Positions 22,589-30,584 of a stretch of DNA of 35,977 bases are shown here, in pieces. The stretch's first letter is position 1. Each line of letters starts with the position of its first letter. This stretch comes from an uncultured Eubacteriales bacterium. GTDB lineage: Bacteria; Bacillota; Clostridia; Oscillospirales; Oscillospiraceae. Both the position numbers and the translations under genes were made by a program. The stretch spans positions 1 through 35,977 of the forward strand of contig URBH01000018.1 of assembly GCA_900546075.1 (NCBI GenBank), in the 5' to 3' direction. The notes beneath the pieces are model-generated. The model ran no database searches. It was given only the letters and a program-made list of their open reading frames with translations, and was not told the origin of the DNA.

Positions 22589-22617
22589 AACCTAACACAT
22601 TTCGGGAGAATTCTCAA
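22589..22617 (-). promoter_or_regulatory. Weak candidate promoter of the sigma/anti-sigma operon
   Basis: On the minus strand TTGAGA (22612-22617), 17 bp, TAGGTT (22589-22594) with TGT before it. The perfect palindrome GAGAATTCTC (22606-22615) overlaps the -35. Further down, CCTTC and GAAGG flank a 9-nt loop before the ribosome site. An ECF-type autoregulated promoter could lie in the same stretch. Confidence 0.3.
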
Positions 22618-22633
22618 GAAATTTTTGAATACG

Positions 22634-22663
22634 AAAAGACGGCGTGGCCGAAGCCACGCCGTC
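22634..22663 (-). terminator. Terminator of the aminotransferase gene
   Basis: GACGGCGTGGC (22638-22648) and GCCACGCCGTC (22653-22663) form an 11-bp stem; on the minus strand the loop is the stable TTCG and TTTT follows (complement of 22634-22637). Confidence 0.85.
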
Positions 22664-22678
22664 CCGTATGCGGTGTAT

Positions 22679-23956
22679 TTATTTTGCCAGCAGCTTTTCC
22701 AGCGCCGAAAGACGCAGGCTCAGGCACAGCACCTCCATAGCCTTTTCCAGCTCGGCCACCGGGGGCAGGCTGGGAGCAATGCGGAGGTTGGAATCCTCCG
22801 GGTCGTTGCGGTAGGGGTAGGTCGCACCGGCGTTGGTCAGCACCACACCGGCCTCCTTGCACAGCGTCCAGACCCGCTTCGCCGTGCCGGGCATGGCAAA
22901 CAGGCTGACGAAATAGCCGCCCTTCGGGTCGTTCCAATGGGCAATGCCCAATGGCCTAATCTCCCGGTTCAGCCATTTTGCGACGCACTCAAATTTCGGT
23001 GCCATGACGGATGCGTGGAGCTTCATGATCTCCAGCGTGTGCGCCTTGTCCTTAAGAAAACGCACATGGCGCAGTTGGTTGACCTTGTCGTAGGAGATCA
23101 TCTGCACGCCGAAAATACCGGTGAAATAGCAGATATTGGCCTCGCTGGCAGCCATGCAGGAAATGCCGCCGCCGGCAAAGGTAATCTTGGAGGTGGACGC
23201 AAATTCGTAGACCATATCCGGCCGTCCCGCCTCGTCGCACAGAGAGAGGATGTCCGGGAACGGGACATAGTCGCCCTCGAATTCGTGGACGCCATAGGCG
23301 TTGTCCCAGATGATGGCAAAGTCCGGGGCGGCAGGCTTCAGATGAGCAAAGCGGCGGATGGTCTCGTCGGAATAAATGATACCGTCGGGGTTGGAATATT
23401 TGGGAACCGTCCAGATGAGCTTGACCTGGGGATCCTTCACCAGCTCCTCCACCATGTCCATATCCGGGCCTTCGGGAGTCATGGGAACGGGAATCAGCTC
23501 CGCGCCGAAGAACTCGCCGATCTGGAAATGCCGGTCATAGCCGGGGGCGGGGCAGAGAAATTTCACCTTTTCCTCCCGGCACCAGGGCTTGGGGCTGTGG
23601 AGCAGACCGTGGGTATAGGCACGGGACACCACGTCGAACATCATATTCAGGGAAGCCGCGCCGCCGACGAACACCTGATCCGCCTTGCAGCCCAGCACAT
23701 CCGCCCAGTACCTCCGGGCACTGGGAATACCCGCCAGTTCGCCGTAATTCCGGGCGTCCACGCCGTCGTCGTAGCAATCCTCGGGGGTTTGCAGCGCGGT
23801 CAACAGGCCGCTGACTATGTCCAGCTGCTCCGTGGCGGGCTTGCCCCGGGCCATGTTCAGCTTCAGCCCCTGCGCCTTGCAGGCTTCATAGGACGCCAGC
23901 ACACTGCCGTATTCACGTTCCAGTTCTTCCCGGCTCATGCAGGAATAGGGAGTCAT
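22679..23956 (-). CDS. PLP-dependent aminotransferase, MocR/aspartate-aminotransferase-like
   Basis: A 425-residue fold-type I enzyme of the Aminotran_MocR family, annotated as aspartate aminotransferase in many Clostridia and lacking the MocR DNA-binding domain. Visible sites: NMARGKPATEQLD near the start (substrate-binding arm), VFVGGAASLNMMFD, IWTVPKYSNPDG, IIWDNAYGVHEFEG with Asp and Tyr contacting the cofactor, STSKITFAGGG with the Lys that forms the Schiff base, and SNLRIAPSLPP with the Arg that holds the substrate carboxylate. The likely reaction is transamination between aspartate and 2-oxoglutarate. ATG 23956 is chosen because AAAGGATG is 9 nt before it, while the in-frame ATG at 23965 is part of that site. 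It has its own promoter and terminator. Confidence 0.9.
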   Translation of the reverse strand: MTPYSCMSREELEREYGSVLASYEACKAQGLKLNMARGKPATEQLDIVSGLLTALQTPEDCYDDGVDARNYGELAGIPSARRYWADVLGCKADQVFVGGAASLNMMFDVVSRAYTHGLLHSPKPWCREEKVKFLCPAPGYDRHFQIGEFFGAELIPVPMTPEGPDMDMVEELVKDPQVKLIWTVPKYSNPDGIIYSDETIRRFAHLKPAAPDFAIIWDNAYGVHEFEGDYVPFPDILSLCDEAGRPDMVYEFASTSKITFAGGGISCMAASEANICYFTGIFGVQMISYDKVNQLRHVRFLKDKAHTLEIMKLHASVMAPKFECVAKWLNREIRPLGIAHWNDPKGGYFVSLFAMPGTAKRVWTLCKEAGVVLTNAGATYPYRNDPEDSNLRIAPSLPPVAELEKAMEVLCLSLRLSALEKLLAK

Positions 23957-23997
23957 ATCGATCATCCTTTCGGCATTTTGACAAGTTTTACTGGTAT

Positions 23998-24026
23998 ATT
24001 ATATGTCCGAAGCCTCAAAAATGCAA
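23998..24026 (-). promoter_or_regulatory. Promoter of the aminotransferase gene
   Basis: On the minus strand TTGCAT (24021-24026), 17 bp, TATAAT (23998-24003), a near-consensus sigma-A promoter about 35 bp before the start codon. The rest of 23966-24131 shows only AT-rich sequence. Confidence 0.8.
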
Positions 24027-24131
24027 CATCATATTAGGCAAAAATTCATTTTTCGCCGCAAAAGTTAAGAAATCTGTGAAATGCACAAAGTTTCCTGCAC
24101 ACGTCAATTTGTTTTACTGCATATTTTCGCA

Positions 24132-24164
24132 CAAAAACGGCGTGACCGAACCCGGTCACGCCGT
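24132..24164 (-). terminator. Terminator of glgB
   Basis: ACGGCGTGACCG (24137-24148) and CGGTCACGCCGT (24153-24164) form a 12-bp stem with a 4-nt loop; on the minus strand T5 follows. The stem resembles the terminator at 22638-22663. Confidence 0.88.
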
Positions 24165-24170
24165 CTTCCG

Positions 24171-26192
24171 TTATTTCGCTGCTTTTTTCGGGGCTGCGGG
24201 CGTTTCGGGAAGGATCACCTTTTCCTTCAGCACGAAGCCGGTTCTCGCGGGGATGTACAGTTCAATGTAGTCCCTGCCGTCAAAACGCTTGGTAGCGTAG
24301 GTCTTTTTTGCCACGTTTCCAAAGCCGCCGTACTTTTCGTCGTCGGTAGACAGAACCACCGTGTACTCGCCCGGCTGGCGAACCGGGACAAGAACGTTAT
24401 TCAGGGAATTACCGAAATGGAAGTTGAACACGAACACCAGCCCGTGCCGGTAGTAGGCAAGGGTCTGCTCCGGCGCTTTCATCAGCAGCAGGTCTGCCAT
24501 TCGCTGGTCGAAAATCCGGTTCTCCTTGGTCAAACGAACCATATCCTCGTCAAAGTCACCCAGCCACTGGTATTTGAGCATTCCGTTGTCCTTCAGGCTC
24601 CACTGGCGACGGCAGTAGTGGAAGCTCCAGCCGTTGCCCTCCCGGGGGAAGTCGATCCATTCGGGATGGCCGAATTCGTTGCCCATGAAGTTGAGGTACG
24701 CTTCTCCGCCGCCGGACAGAGTGAACAGACGAATCATCTTGTGCAGGGCAATGGCGCGGTCGATCACAGGGTTGTGGCAGTCCTTGTTCATGTCCGTGTA
24801 CATGTTCGCCCCGGCCAGGCGGAAGATCATCGTCTGGTCGCCCACCAGCGCCTGATCGTGGGACTCCACATAGGCCACGGTCTTCTCTCCGGGACGGCGC
24901 AGGCACATACTGCCCCACATTTGATTGATGTCCCAGAATTCGTCCTGCCCCTTCACCGCCTTGATCCACATATCCGGCAATCCCATACCCAGCCGGTAGT
25001 CAAAGCCGATGCCGCCGTCCGCAATGGGCAGGCACATGCCGGGCATACCGGACATATCCTCGGCGATGGTGATGGCCTTGGGGTTCACCTGACGGATCAG
25101 CTCGTTGGCAAGCTGCAAATAGGTCACCGCCTCGGTGTCGGTGTTGTAGGAGAAATACTTGCCGTCGGAGGTGAAGTCCGTACCGAGGGCGTGGTCATGG
25201 TACAGCATGGAGGTCACGCCGTCAAAGCGGAAGCCATCAAAATGGTACTCCGTCATCCAGAATTTCAGGTTGGACAGCAGGAAGTGGATAACGCCGGTCT
25301 TGCCGTAGTCAAAGCACTTTGTTCCCCACGCAGGATGGTCGCCCTTGGGGCCGTCGTGGAAGAACTGCCATGTGGTGCCGTCGAACATGTTGATGCCCTC
25401 GGCGGTATTCTTGACGGCGTGGGAATGCACCACGTCCAGCAGCACCCGGATGCCCATGGCGTGCGCCTTGTTCACCAGATATTTCAGGTCTTCCGGCTTC
25501 CCGAACCATGAGGAAGCAGCGAAGAAACTGCTCACCTGATAGCCGAAGGAGCCGTAATAGGGATGCTCCATAATGGCCATCAGCTGCACAGTATTGTAGC
25601 CCGCCTTGTGGATGCGGGGCAGGATATAATCGGCAAATTCCCGGTAGGAGCTGACCTTGCCCTCTTCCTGCGCCATGCCCACGTGGGCTTCGTAGATATA
25701 CAGCTCGTCCTCGCCCACGAAATCCTTATCCGTCCAGGGAAAGGTCTTCCGGTCGTCCACCACCTCGCACTCGAAGGTGATGTTCTGCTTGTTCTGCACC
25801 ACCCGGCGGGCATACAGGGGGATGTGCTCCGTGCGGGTCAGATTGGCGTCCACCACGGTTTTGACCTTGCAGCCGTCCCACAGGGCGTCGTCGCCGGGGA
25901 GATACAGCTCCCAGTTGCCGTTGCCCAGATTGGTCAGCGGGTGGGAGGTCTGGTTCCAGCCGTTGAATTCGCCCTCCAGATACAGCTGGTAGGCGCTGGG
26001 CGCCCACTCCCGGTAGTACCATCCGCCGTCCACATGGTGAAAGCCGAAATAAAGATGGGCATTGGCAAAATCGTTCAGGCTCTGCCCCTCGGACAAAATA
26101 CGCTTTTTGGTCGAACGGTACAGGTGCATCCGCAAATCAATATCCCCGGAGAAAGGCTCAAGCTGGGGATTCAACTCCAAAATACGATACAT
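24171..26192 (-). CDS. glgB: 1,4-alpha-glucan branching enzyme, eukaryotic type (GH13_8)
   Basis: A 673-residue enzyme that cuts alpha-1,4 chains of glycogen and rejoins them as alpha-1,6 branches. The start (MYRILELNPQLEPFSGDI) and length follow the GH13 subfamily 8 of eukaryotes rather than the longer bacterial subfamily 9. After a CBM48-like beta domain (YYREWAPSAYQLYLEGEFNGW), the barrel has DVVHSHAVKN, GFRFDGVTSMLYHDH with the nucleophile Asp, AEDMSGMPG with the acid/base Glu, and ESHDQALVGDQT with the third carboxylate. ATG 26192 follows AAAAGGAGA; a longer frame upstream lacks a ribosome site. No other glg gene is in the window. The promoter is at 26253-26281 and the terminator at 24132-24164, so it is a single-gene unit. 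Confidence 0.95.
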   Translation of the reverse strand: MYRILELNPQLEPFSGDIDLRMHLYRSTKKRILSEGQSLNDFANAHLYFGFHHVDGGWYYREWAPSAYQLYLEGEFNGWNQTSHPLTNLGNGNWELYLPGDDALWDGCKVKTVVDANLTRTEHIPLYARRVVQNKQNITFECEVVDDRKTFPWTDKDFVGEDELYIYEAHVGMAQEEGKVSSYREFADYILPRIHKAGYNTVQLMAIMEHPYYGSFGYQVSSFFAASSWFGKPEDLKYLVNKAHAMGIRVLLDVVHSHAVKNTAEGINMFDGTTWQFFHDGPKGDHPAWGTKCFDYGKTGVIHFLLSNLKFWMTEYHFDGFRFDGVTSMLYHDHALGTDFTSDGKYFSYNTDTEAVTYLQLANELIRQVNPKAITIAEDMSGMPGMCLPIADGGIGFDYRLGMGLPDMWIKAVKGQDEFWDINQMWGSMCLRRPGEKTVAYVESHDQALVGDQTMIFRLAGANMYTDMNKDCHNPVIDRAIALHKMIRLFTLSGGGEAYLNFMGNEFGHPEWIDFPREGNGWSFHYCRRQWSLKDNGMLKYQWLGDFDEDMVRLTKENRIFDQRMADLLLMKAPEQTLAYYRHGLVFVFNFHFGNSLNNVLVPVRQPGEYTVVLSTDDEKYGGFGNVAKKTYATKRFDGRDYIELYIPARTGFVLKEKVILPETPAAPKKAAK

Positions 26193-26252
26193 AGCGTCTC
26201 CTTTTCCGCGCAAGTCATGTCTGTTGAACAAAAGGGTCATCCCTTTGCCCTT

Positions 26253-26281
26253 ATTTTAGGATAATCGGTTGGCTCTGTCAA
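26253..26281 (-). promoter_or_regulatory. Promoter of glgB
   Basis: On the minus strand consensus TTGACA (26276-26281), 17 bp, TAAAAT (26253-26258). Transcription should start near 26246, where a small hairpin AAAGGG-ATGA-CCCTTT (complement of 26231-26246) would sit at the very 5' end of the mRNA. Confidence 0.82.
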
Positions 26282-26325
26282 GGACTTTTCATTCTTTAGA
26301 ATTTGCTTCACTATTTGATTTTCAT

Positions 26326-26369
26326 TTTACATACCGGAGATTTTGAAATTTACAATGGGTTGGTATTAT
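26326..26369 (+). promoter_or_regulatory. pst promoter with possible Pho-box repeats
   Basis: TATTAT (26364-26369) preceded by TG at 26361-26362 forms an extended -10; the -35 position (TTTTGA, 26341-26346) is weak. Two TTTACA words (26326-26331, 26349-26354) stand 23 bp apart, close to two turns, as in PhoP/PhoB-bound sites of phosphate operons. The Pho-box reading is tentative. Confidence 0.5.
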
Positions 26370-26429
26370 GAAGCCGTAGGATAAATCCCAAGTACATCAA
26401 AAATAAAACCTACAAGGAGAAGTAAGATT

Positions 26430-27314
26430 ATGAAGAAAGTCATTTCCATTGCACTGATTGCCATGCTTGTTGTCGCCATGGCCGGCTGCGCTCAGAGCCA
26501 GCCCACCGCTCCTGCCGAGACTGCGGCACAGACGACCGCCGCTCCCCAGACCGAAGTCCCCGCAACCACCGCAGCTCTCTCCGGCACCGTCGCCACCGAC
26601 GGCTCCACCTCTATGGAGAAGGTCATCGGCGCTCTGGGCGAAGCCTTCATGGAAGCGAACTCCGGCGTGAACTTCACCTATAACCCCACCGGCTCCGGCT
26701 CCGGCATCACCGCCGTGTCCGAAGGCCGCTGCGACATCGGCCTGTCCTCCCGTGCGCTGAAGGATTCCGAGGTTGCGTCCGGCCTGGTCGGCACCGTCCT
26801 TGCCTACGACGGCATTGCCGTCATCGTCAACCCCGCCAACACCGTGGAAGACCTGGACATTGAGACCATTGCCAAGATCTACACCGGCGAAATCACCAAC
26901 TGGTCCGAAGTCGGCGGCGCCGACGCCCAGATCGTTCTGGTGGGTCGTGAAGCCGGCTCCGGCACCCGCAGCGGCTTCGAGGAACTGACCGAGACCGTTG
27001 ACAAGTGCCAGTACCGTCAGGAGCTGACCTCCACCGGCGACGTCATCACCGCGGTCGCCCAGAACCCCGACGCCATCGGCTACGCTTCCCTGGCCTCCGT
27101 CAAGGATTCCGTCAAGGCTCTGAAGGTCGCGGGCGTGACTCCCACCGAGGAGACCGTCAAGGACGGCACCTACCTCATCCAGCGTCCCTTCGTTCTGGTC
27201 ACCAAGGAAGGCGTTGCGCTGAGCCCCGTCGCCCAGGCATTCTTCGACTATGCCACCAAGGGTCAGGCCAATGACATCATCACCGCCTCCGGTGTGGTTC
27301 CCGCCAACGGCTAA
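26430..27314 (+). CDS. pstS: Phosphate ABC transporter substrate-binding lipoprotein
   Basis: A 294-residue lipoprotein that captures orthophosphate outside the membrane for PstCAB. The signal sequence MKKVISIALIAMLVVAMAGC ends in the lipobox AMAGC with Cys20 as anchor, followed by an Ala/Thr/Pro-rich linker. Phosphate-binding segments are GSTSME near 58, TGSGSGI near 89, and REAGSGTRSGFEE near 172. KIYTGEITNWSEVGG is the typical hinge region. A GGAGAAG ribosome site precedes ATG 26430. It is first in the five-gene pst operon. A GC-rich hairpin after the stop probably lets pstS mRNA outnumber the permease mRNA. Confidence 0.97.
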   Translation: MKKVISIALIAMLVVAMAGCAQSQPTAPAETAAQTTAAPQTEVPATTAALSGTVATDGSTSMEKVIGALGEAFMEANSGVNFTYNPTGSGSGITAVSEGRCDIGLSSRALKDSEVASGLVGTVLAYDGIAVIVNPANTVEDLDIETIAKIYTGEITNWSEVGGADAQIVLVGREAGSGTRSGFEELTETVDKCQYRQELTSTGDVITAVAQNPDAIGYASLASVKDSVKALKVAGVTPTEETVKDGTYLIQRPFVLVTKEGVALSPVAQAFFDYATKGQANDIITASGVVPANG

Positions 27315-27328
27315 AGCAAGCAAACAAA

Positions 27329-27349
27329 GGCTCCCCCATCGGGGGAGCC
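27329..27349 (+). terminator. Intercistronic hairpin between pstS and pstC
   Basis: GGCTCCCCC (27329-27337) and GGGGGAGCC (27341-27349) enclose ATC. No full T-run follows (AACTGCCGTTTT), so it is a partial terminator or an mRNA-stabilising stem rather than an operon end. Confidence 0.6.
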
Positions 27350-27404
27350 AACTGCCGTTTTCTGAAAACAGCGAAGTCCAGAACCTTCTCGAAAGGCTGA
27401 TAAC

Positions 27405-28277
27405 ATGAAACACAAATCAAACGCTTTTGAGGCCGTTGTCCACGGTATTTTCCTGATTCTCGGACTGATTACCGTAGGCTGCGTGCTTCTGATCACCATA
27501 TATTTAATCATTTCCGGCATTCCCGCCATCCGTCAGATCGGACTGGTTTCCTTCCTGTTCGGCACCAAATGGGCGTCTACGGCGGCGCAGCCGGAGTACG
27601 GCATTCTCCCCTTCATTCTCACCAGCGTCTACGGCACCGCCGGAGCCGTCATTCTCGGCGTGCCGATTGGATTCTTAACGGCGGTGTATCTGGCAAAAAT
27701 GGCGCCGAAGCCCGTCAAGCGCTTCATGGAGCAGGCGGTTTCCATGCTGGCGGGTATCCCCTCCGTGGTTTACGGCCTTGTCGGCATGATGGTGCTGGTG
27801 CCGGGACTGCGGAAGCTCTTCCACATTCCCGACGGCTCCAGCCTGTTTGCCGCCATCATCGTCCTGGCCGTGATGATCCTGCCCTCCATCATCAAAATGT
27901 CCGTCACCGCCCTGGAGGCGGTTCCCAAGGAATACGAGGACGCTTCCCTTGCCCTTGGCGCGACGCCGGAGGAATCCTACTTCCGTGTCTCCGTCCCCGC
28001 CGCCAAAAGCGGCATTGCCGCTGCCGTGGTGCTGGGCGTGGGCAGAGCCATCGGCGAAGCCATGGCCGTCATGATGGTGGCGGGCAACGTCCCCAATATG
28101 CCCACCTCCCTGTTTCAGAGCGTCCGCTTCCTCACCACCGCCGTGGCAAGCGAAATGTCCTATTCCAGCGGCCTGCAAAAGCAGGCGCTGTTCTCCATCG
28201 CGCTGGTGCTGTTCCTGTTCATCATGCTCATCAACGCCGCTCTGAATTTCTTTCTGAAGGGAGACAAAGCAAAATGA
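27405..28277 (+). CDS. pstC: Phosphate ABC transporter permease PstC
   Basis: A 290-residue inner-membrane permease with six predicted helices, one half of the phosphate channel. The first helix is at about 15-38; the extracellular loop has FLFGTKWASTAAQPEYGILPF, split over about 48-68, typical of PstC. The cytoplasmic EAA loop contacting PstB is VPKEYEDASLALGATPEES followed by VGRAIGEAMAVMMVAGN. AAAGG stands before ATG 27405. Its stop overlaps the pstA start as ATGA. Confidence 0.96.
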   Translation: MKHKSNAFEAVVHGIFLILGLITVGCVLLITIYLIISGIPAIRQIGLVSFLFGTKWASTAAQPEYGILPFILTSVYGTAGAVILGVPIGFLTAVYLAKMAPKPVKRFMEQAVSMLAGIPSVVYGLVGMMVLVPGLRKLFHIPDGSSLFAAIIVLAVMILPSIIKMSVTALEAVPKEYEDASLALGATPEESYFRVSVPAAKSGIAAAVVLGVGRAIGEAMAVMMVAGNVPNMPTSLFQSVRFLTTAVASEMSYSSGLQKQALFSIALVLFLFIMLINAALNFFLKGDKAK

Positions 28278-29122
28278 TTTCCAAACGAAGAAAATTATAC
28301 CTCTGGACGGTGCGGGGCGGGATGTATCTTGCCACCGCGCTGACCGCCGGACTGACCCTGTTTCTTATGGTCTACGTTCTGGCGAAGGGCATTCCCCATA
28401 TTACCTGGGAGCTGCTCAGCACCAAGCCCAGCTACCTTGCCGACCGCATCGGCATTCTGCCGGACATTCTCAACACCCTGTACATCATCATTTACGCCCT
28501 AGTTCTGGTGCTTCCCCTGGGCGTGGGCGCGGCAATTTACCTGACGGAGTACGCCCACAATAAAAGGATCGTCGCCGTCATTGAGTACGCCGCCGAGACC
28601 CTCTCCGGCATTCCCTCCATTATCTACGGCCTTGTGGGTATGCTGCTGTTTTCCAACAATATGGGCACTTCCCTGCTGGCGGGCGCGCTGACCCTGGTCA
28701 TCATGAACCTGCCAACCATCATGCGCAACACCCAGGAAAGCCTGAAAACCGTGCCCCAGAGCTACCGGGAGGGGGCGTTCGGTCTGGGCGCGGGAAAGTG
28801 GCGGGTCATCCGCACGGTGGTGCTTCCCAACTGCGTGGACGGAATCGTCACCGGCTGCATCCTTTCCGTCGGCCGTATTCTGGGCGAGTCCGCCGCCCTG
28901 CTGTTCACCGCCGGGTTTGCCCATGTGGTCAACGGCTTCTGGGCCGCAAGGAAAAGCGCGGGCGCAACATTGACGGTTGCCCTGTACGTCTACGCCAAGG
29001 AGCAGGGAGAATTTGGTGTCGCCTTCGCCATTGCCGCCATTCTGATGGTGCTGGCATTTCTCATTAACCTGTCCGCGTCTCTGGTAAGTAAGTATTATGG
29101 GAGGAAGAATCGAATTGGCTGA
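28274..29122 (+). CDS. pstA: Phosphate ABC transporter permease PstA
   Basis: The 282-residue second permease half with six helices. Typical segments are GILPDILNTLYIIIYAL, PLGVGAAIYLTEYA, and the EAA loop VPQSYREGAFGLGAGKWRV followed by VGRILGESAALLFTAG. ATG 28274 overlaps the pstC stop and has AAGGGAG at about 28257-28263; a much longer open frame running through pstC in another register is not real. Its end overlaps the start of pstB. Proline codons are CCC in six of eight cases, the style of this part of the window. Confidence 0.96.
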   Translation: MISKRRKLYLWTVRGGMYLATALTAGLTLFLMVYVLAKGIPHITWELLSTKPSYLADRIGILPDILNTLYIIIYALVLVLPLGVGAAIYLTEYAHNKRIVAVIEYAAETLSGIPSIIYGLVGMLLFSNNMGTSLLAGALTLVIMNLPTIMRNTQESLKTVPQSYREGAFGLGAGKWRVIRTVVLPNCVDGIVTGCILSVGRILGESAALLFTAGFAHVVNGFWAARKSAGATLTVALYVYAKEQGEFGVAFAIAAILMVLAFLINLSASLVSKYYGRKNRIG

Positions 29123-29864
29123 CATTATTACCGCGAAAAATCTGTGCCTCTGGTACGGGGATACCCAGGCGCTGAAATCCATCAACATCGCCGTCCCGGA
29201 GCACAGCATCACCGCCCTCATCGGCCCCTCCGGCTGCGGCAAGTCCACCTTCTTAAAAACCCTGAACCGCATGAACGACCTGATTCCCGGCGTAAAAATC
29301 ACGGGAGACGTGCGCTATGAGGGCAAGGACATCTTCCAGGCGGAGGTCAACAATCTGCGCAAGGAAGTGGGCATGGTGTTCCAGAAGCCCAACCCCTTCC
29401 CCATGAGCATTTACGACAACATCGCCTACGGCCCCCGCACCCACGGCATTCACAGCAAGGCCAAGCTGGACGAGATCGTGGAGCGTTCTCTCCGGGACGC
29501 CGCCATCTGGGACGAGGTAAAGGATCGGCTGAAAAAGAACGCTCTGGGTCTTTCCGGCGGCCAGCAGCAGCGGCTGTGCATCGCAAGAGCCTTGGCGGTG
29601 GAGCCGAAGGTACTTCTCATGGACGAGCCGACCTCCGCCCTCGACCCCATTTCCACCTTAAAAATCGAGGAGCTGGCCGCGTCTCTCAAGAAAAACTATA
29701 CCATCGTCATCGTTACCCACAACATGCAGCAGGCCGTCCGTATCTCCGATTACACCGCCTTCTTTCTTCTGGGCGAGCTGGTGGAATTCGGCGGGACGGA
29801 ACAGATTTTCTCTCAGCCGCTGGACAAACGGACGGAAGATTACATCACGGGGAGGTTCGGATAA
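29115..29864 (+). CDS. pstB: Phosphate ABC transporter ATP-binding protein
   Basis: The 249-residue ATPase of the PstSCAB importer. Walker A is GPSGCGKST, the signature is LSGGQQQRLCIARALA, Walker B is VLLMDEPTSALD, and the switch His is in VTHNMQQA. FQKPNPFPMSIYDN in the Q-loop is diagnostic of PstB. I choose TTG 29115 because GGAGG (29100-29104) is upstream at an acceptable distance and the product then begins MADIITAKNLCLWYG like its relatives; ATG 29097 is in frame but has no ribosome site. It overlaps pstA by 8 bp and touches phoU as TAATG. Confidence 0.95.
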   Translation: MADIITAKNLCLWYGDTQALKSINIAVPEHSITALIGPSGCGKSTFLKTLNRMNDLIPGVKITGDVRYEGKDIFQAEVNNLRKEVGMVFQKPNPFPMSIYDNIAYGPRTHGIHSKAKLDEIVERSLRDAAIWDEVKDRLKKNALGLSGGQQQRLCIARALAVEPKVLLMDEPTSALDPISTLKIEELAASLKKNYTIVIVTHNMQQAVRISDYTAFFLLGELVEFGGTEQIFSQPLDKRTEDYITGRFG

Positions 29865-30514
29865 TGCGGGAACTATTTGAAGAGCAGCTTCTGCTGCTGA
29901 ATCAGGAATTGACGGAAATGGGCGCGCTGTGCGAGGAGATTATCTCTCTGGCTTCTCAGGCGCTGGTTTCCTATGACAAAGCGCTTGGAGAAAAGGTCTC
30001 CAAGGTCGGCGCAAAGATCGACGAGGAGGAGCGCACCATTGAGACGATTTGTATGCGTCTGCTTCTGCGCCAACAGCCGGTGGCGCGGGATCTGCGCGCC
30101 GTCTCCGCCGCGCTGAAAATGATCACGGACATGGAGCGGATCGGCGATCAGGCGGAGGACATTGTGGAGATCATCCCCTGCATGATCGCCCATCCCCATG
30201 AGGAATACCCCAAAATCCGGGAAATGGCAAAGGAGACCATCGCCATGGTCACGGACAGCGTGGACGCCTACGTCAAGCAGGACGTGTACCTCGCCAAGGC
30301 CGTGCAGATGCACGACGACGTGGTGGACAACTACTTCACCCGGATCAAGAGCGGGCTGATCGACATGATCGCCAAGAACCCCGCCGAGGGAGAATATGCC
30401 CTCGACCTGCTGATGATCGCCAAATACTTTGAGCGCATCGGCGACCATGCCACGAACATCGCCGAGTGGGTGGAGTTTTCCGTCACCGGCAGCCATAATG
30501 CAATTTCTTCATAA
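29864..30514 (+). CDS. phoU: Phosphate-signalling regulator PhoU
   Basis: A 216-residue all-helical protein with two PhoU repeats. Each repeat carries the metal-binding E/D-x3-D motif: ITDMERIGDQAEDIVE (about 90-105) and AKYFERIGDHATNIAEW (about 188-204). PhoU links the PstSCAB transporter to the PhoR/PhoB-type kinase and limits phosphate uptake. GGGGAGG precedes ATG 29864, which overlaps the pstB stop. It closes the operon and is followed by a strong terminator. Whether the kinase at 33944 is its partner is unclear, because that kinase lies in a differently composed segment. Confidence 0.96.
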   Translation: MRELFEEQLLLLNQELTEMGALCEEIISLASQALVSYDKALGEKVSKVGAKIDEEERTIETICMRLLLRQQPVARDLRAVSAALKMITDMERIGDQAEDIVEIIPCMIAHPHEEYPKIREMAKETIAMVTDSVDAYVKQDVYLAKAVQMHDDVVDNYFTRIKSGLIDMIAKNPAEGEYALDLLMIAKYFERIGDHATNIAEWVEFSVTGSHNAISS

Positions 30515-30547
30515 GGCAGGCAACGATTCCGTTTGTTAACGAGCAGA

Positions 30548-30584
30548 AATCCGCTGTTTTCGCTTCCGAAAACAGCGGATTTTT
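30548..30584. terminator. Terminator between phoU and the uracil-DNA glycosylase gene
   Basis: AATCCGCTGTTTTC (30548-30561) and GAAAACAGCGGATT (30568-30581) form a perfect 14-bp stem with a 6-nt loop, then T-rich sequence. It ends the pst operon and can also act on the minus strand. The change in codon style begins at this point. Confidence 0.92.

Noticed and set aside
29097..29114. ATG 29097 as pstB start
   Set aside because: No ribosome site precedes it and its own bases contain the GGAGG that serves the TTG at 29115.
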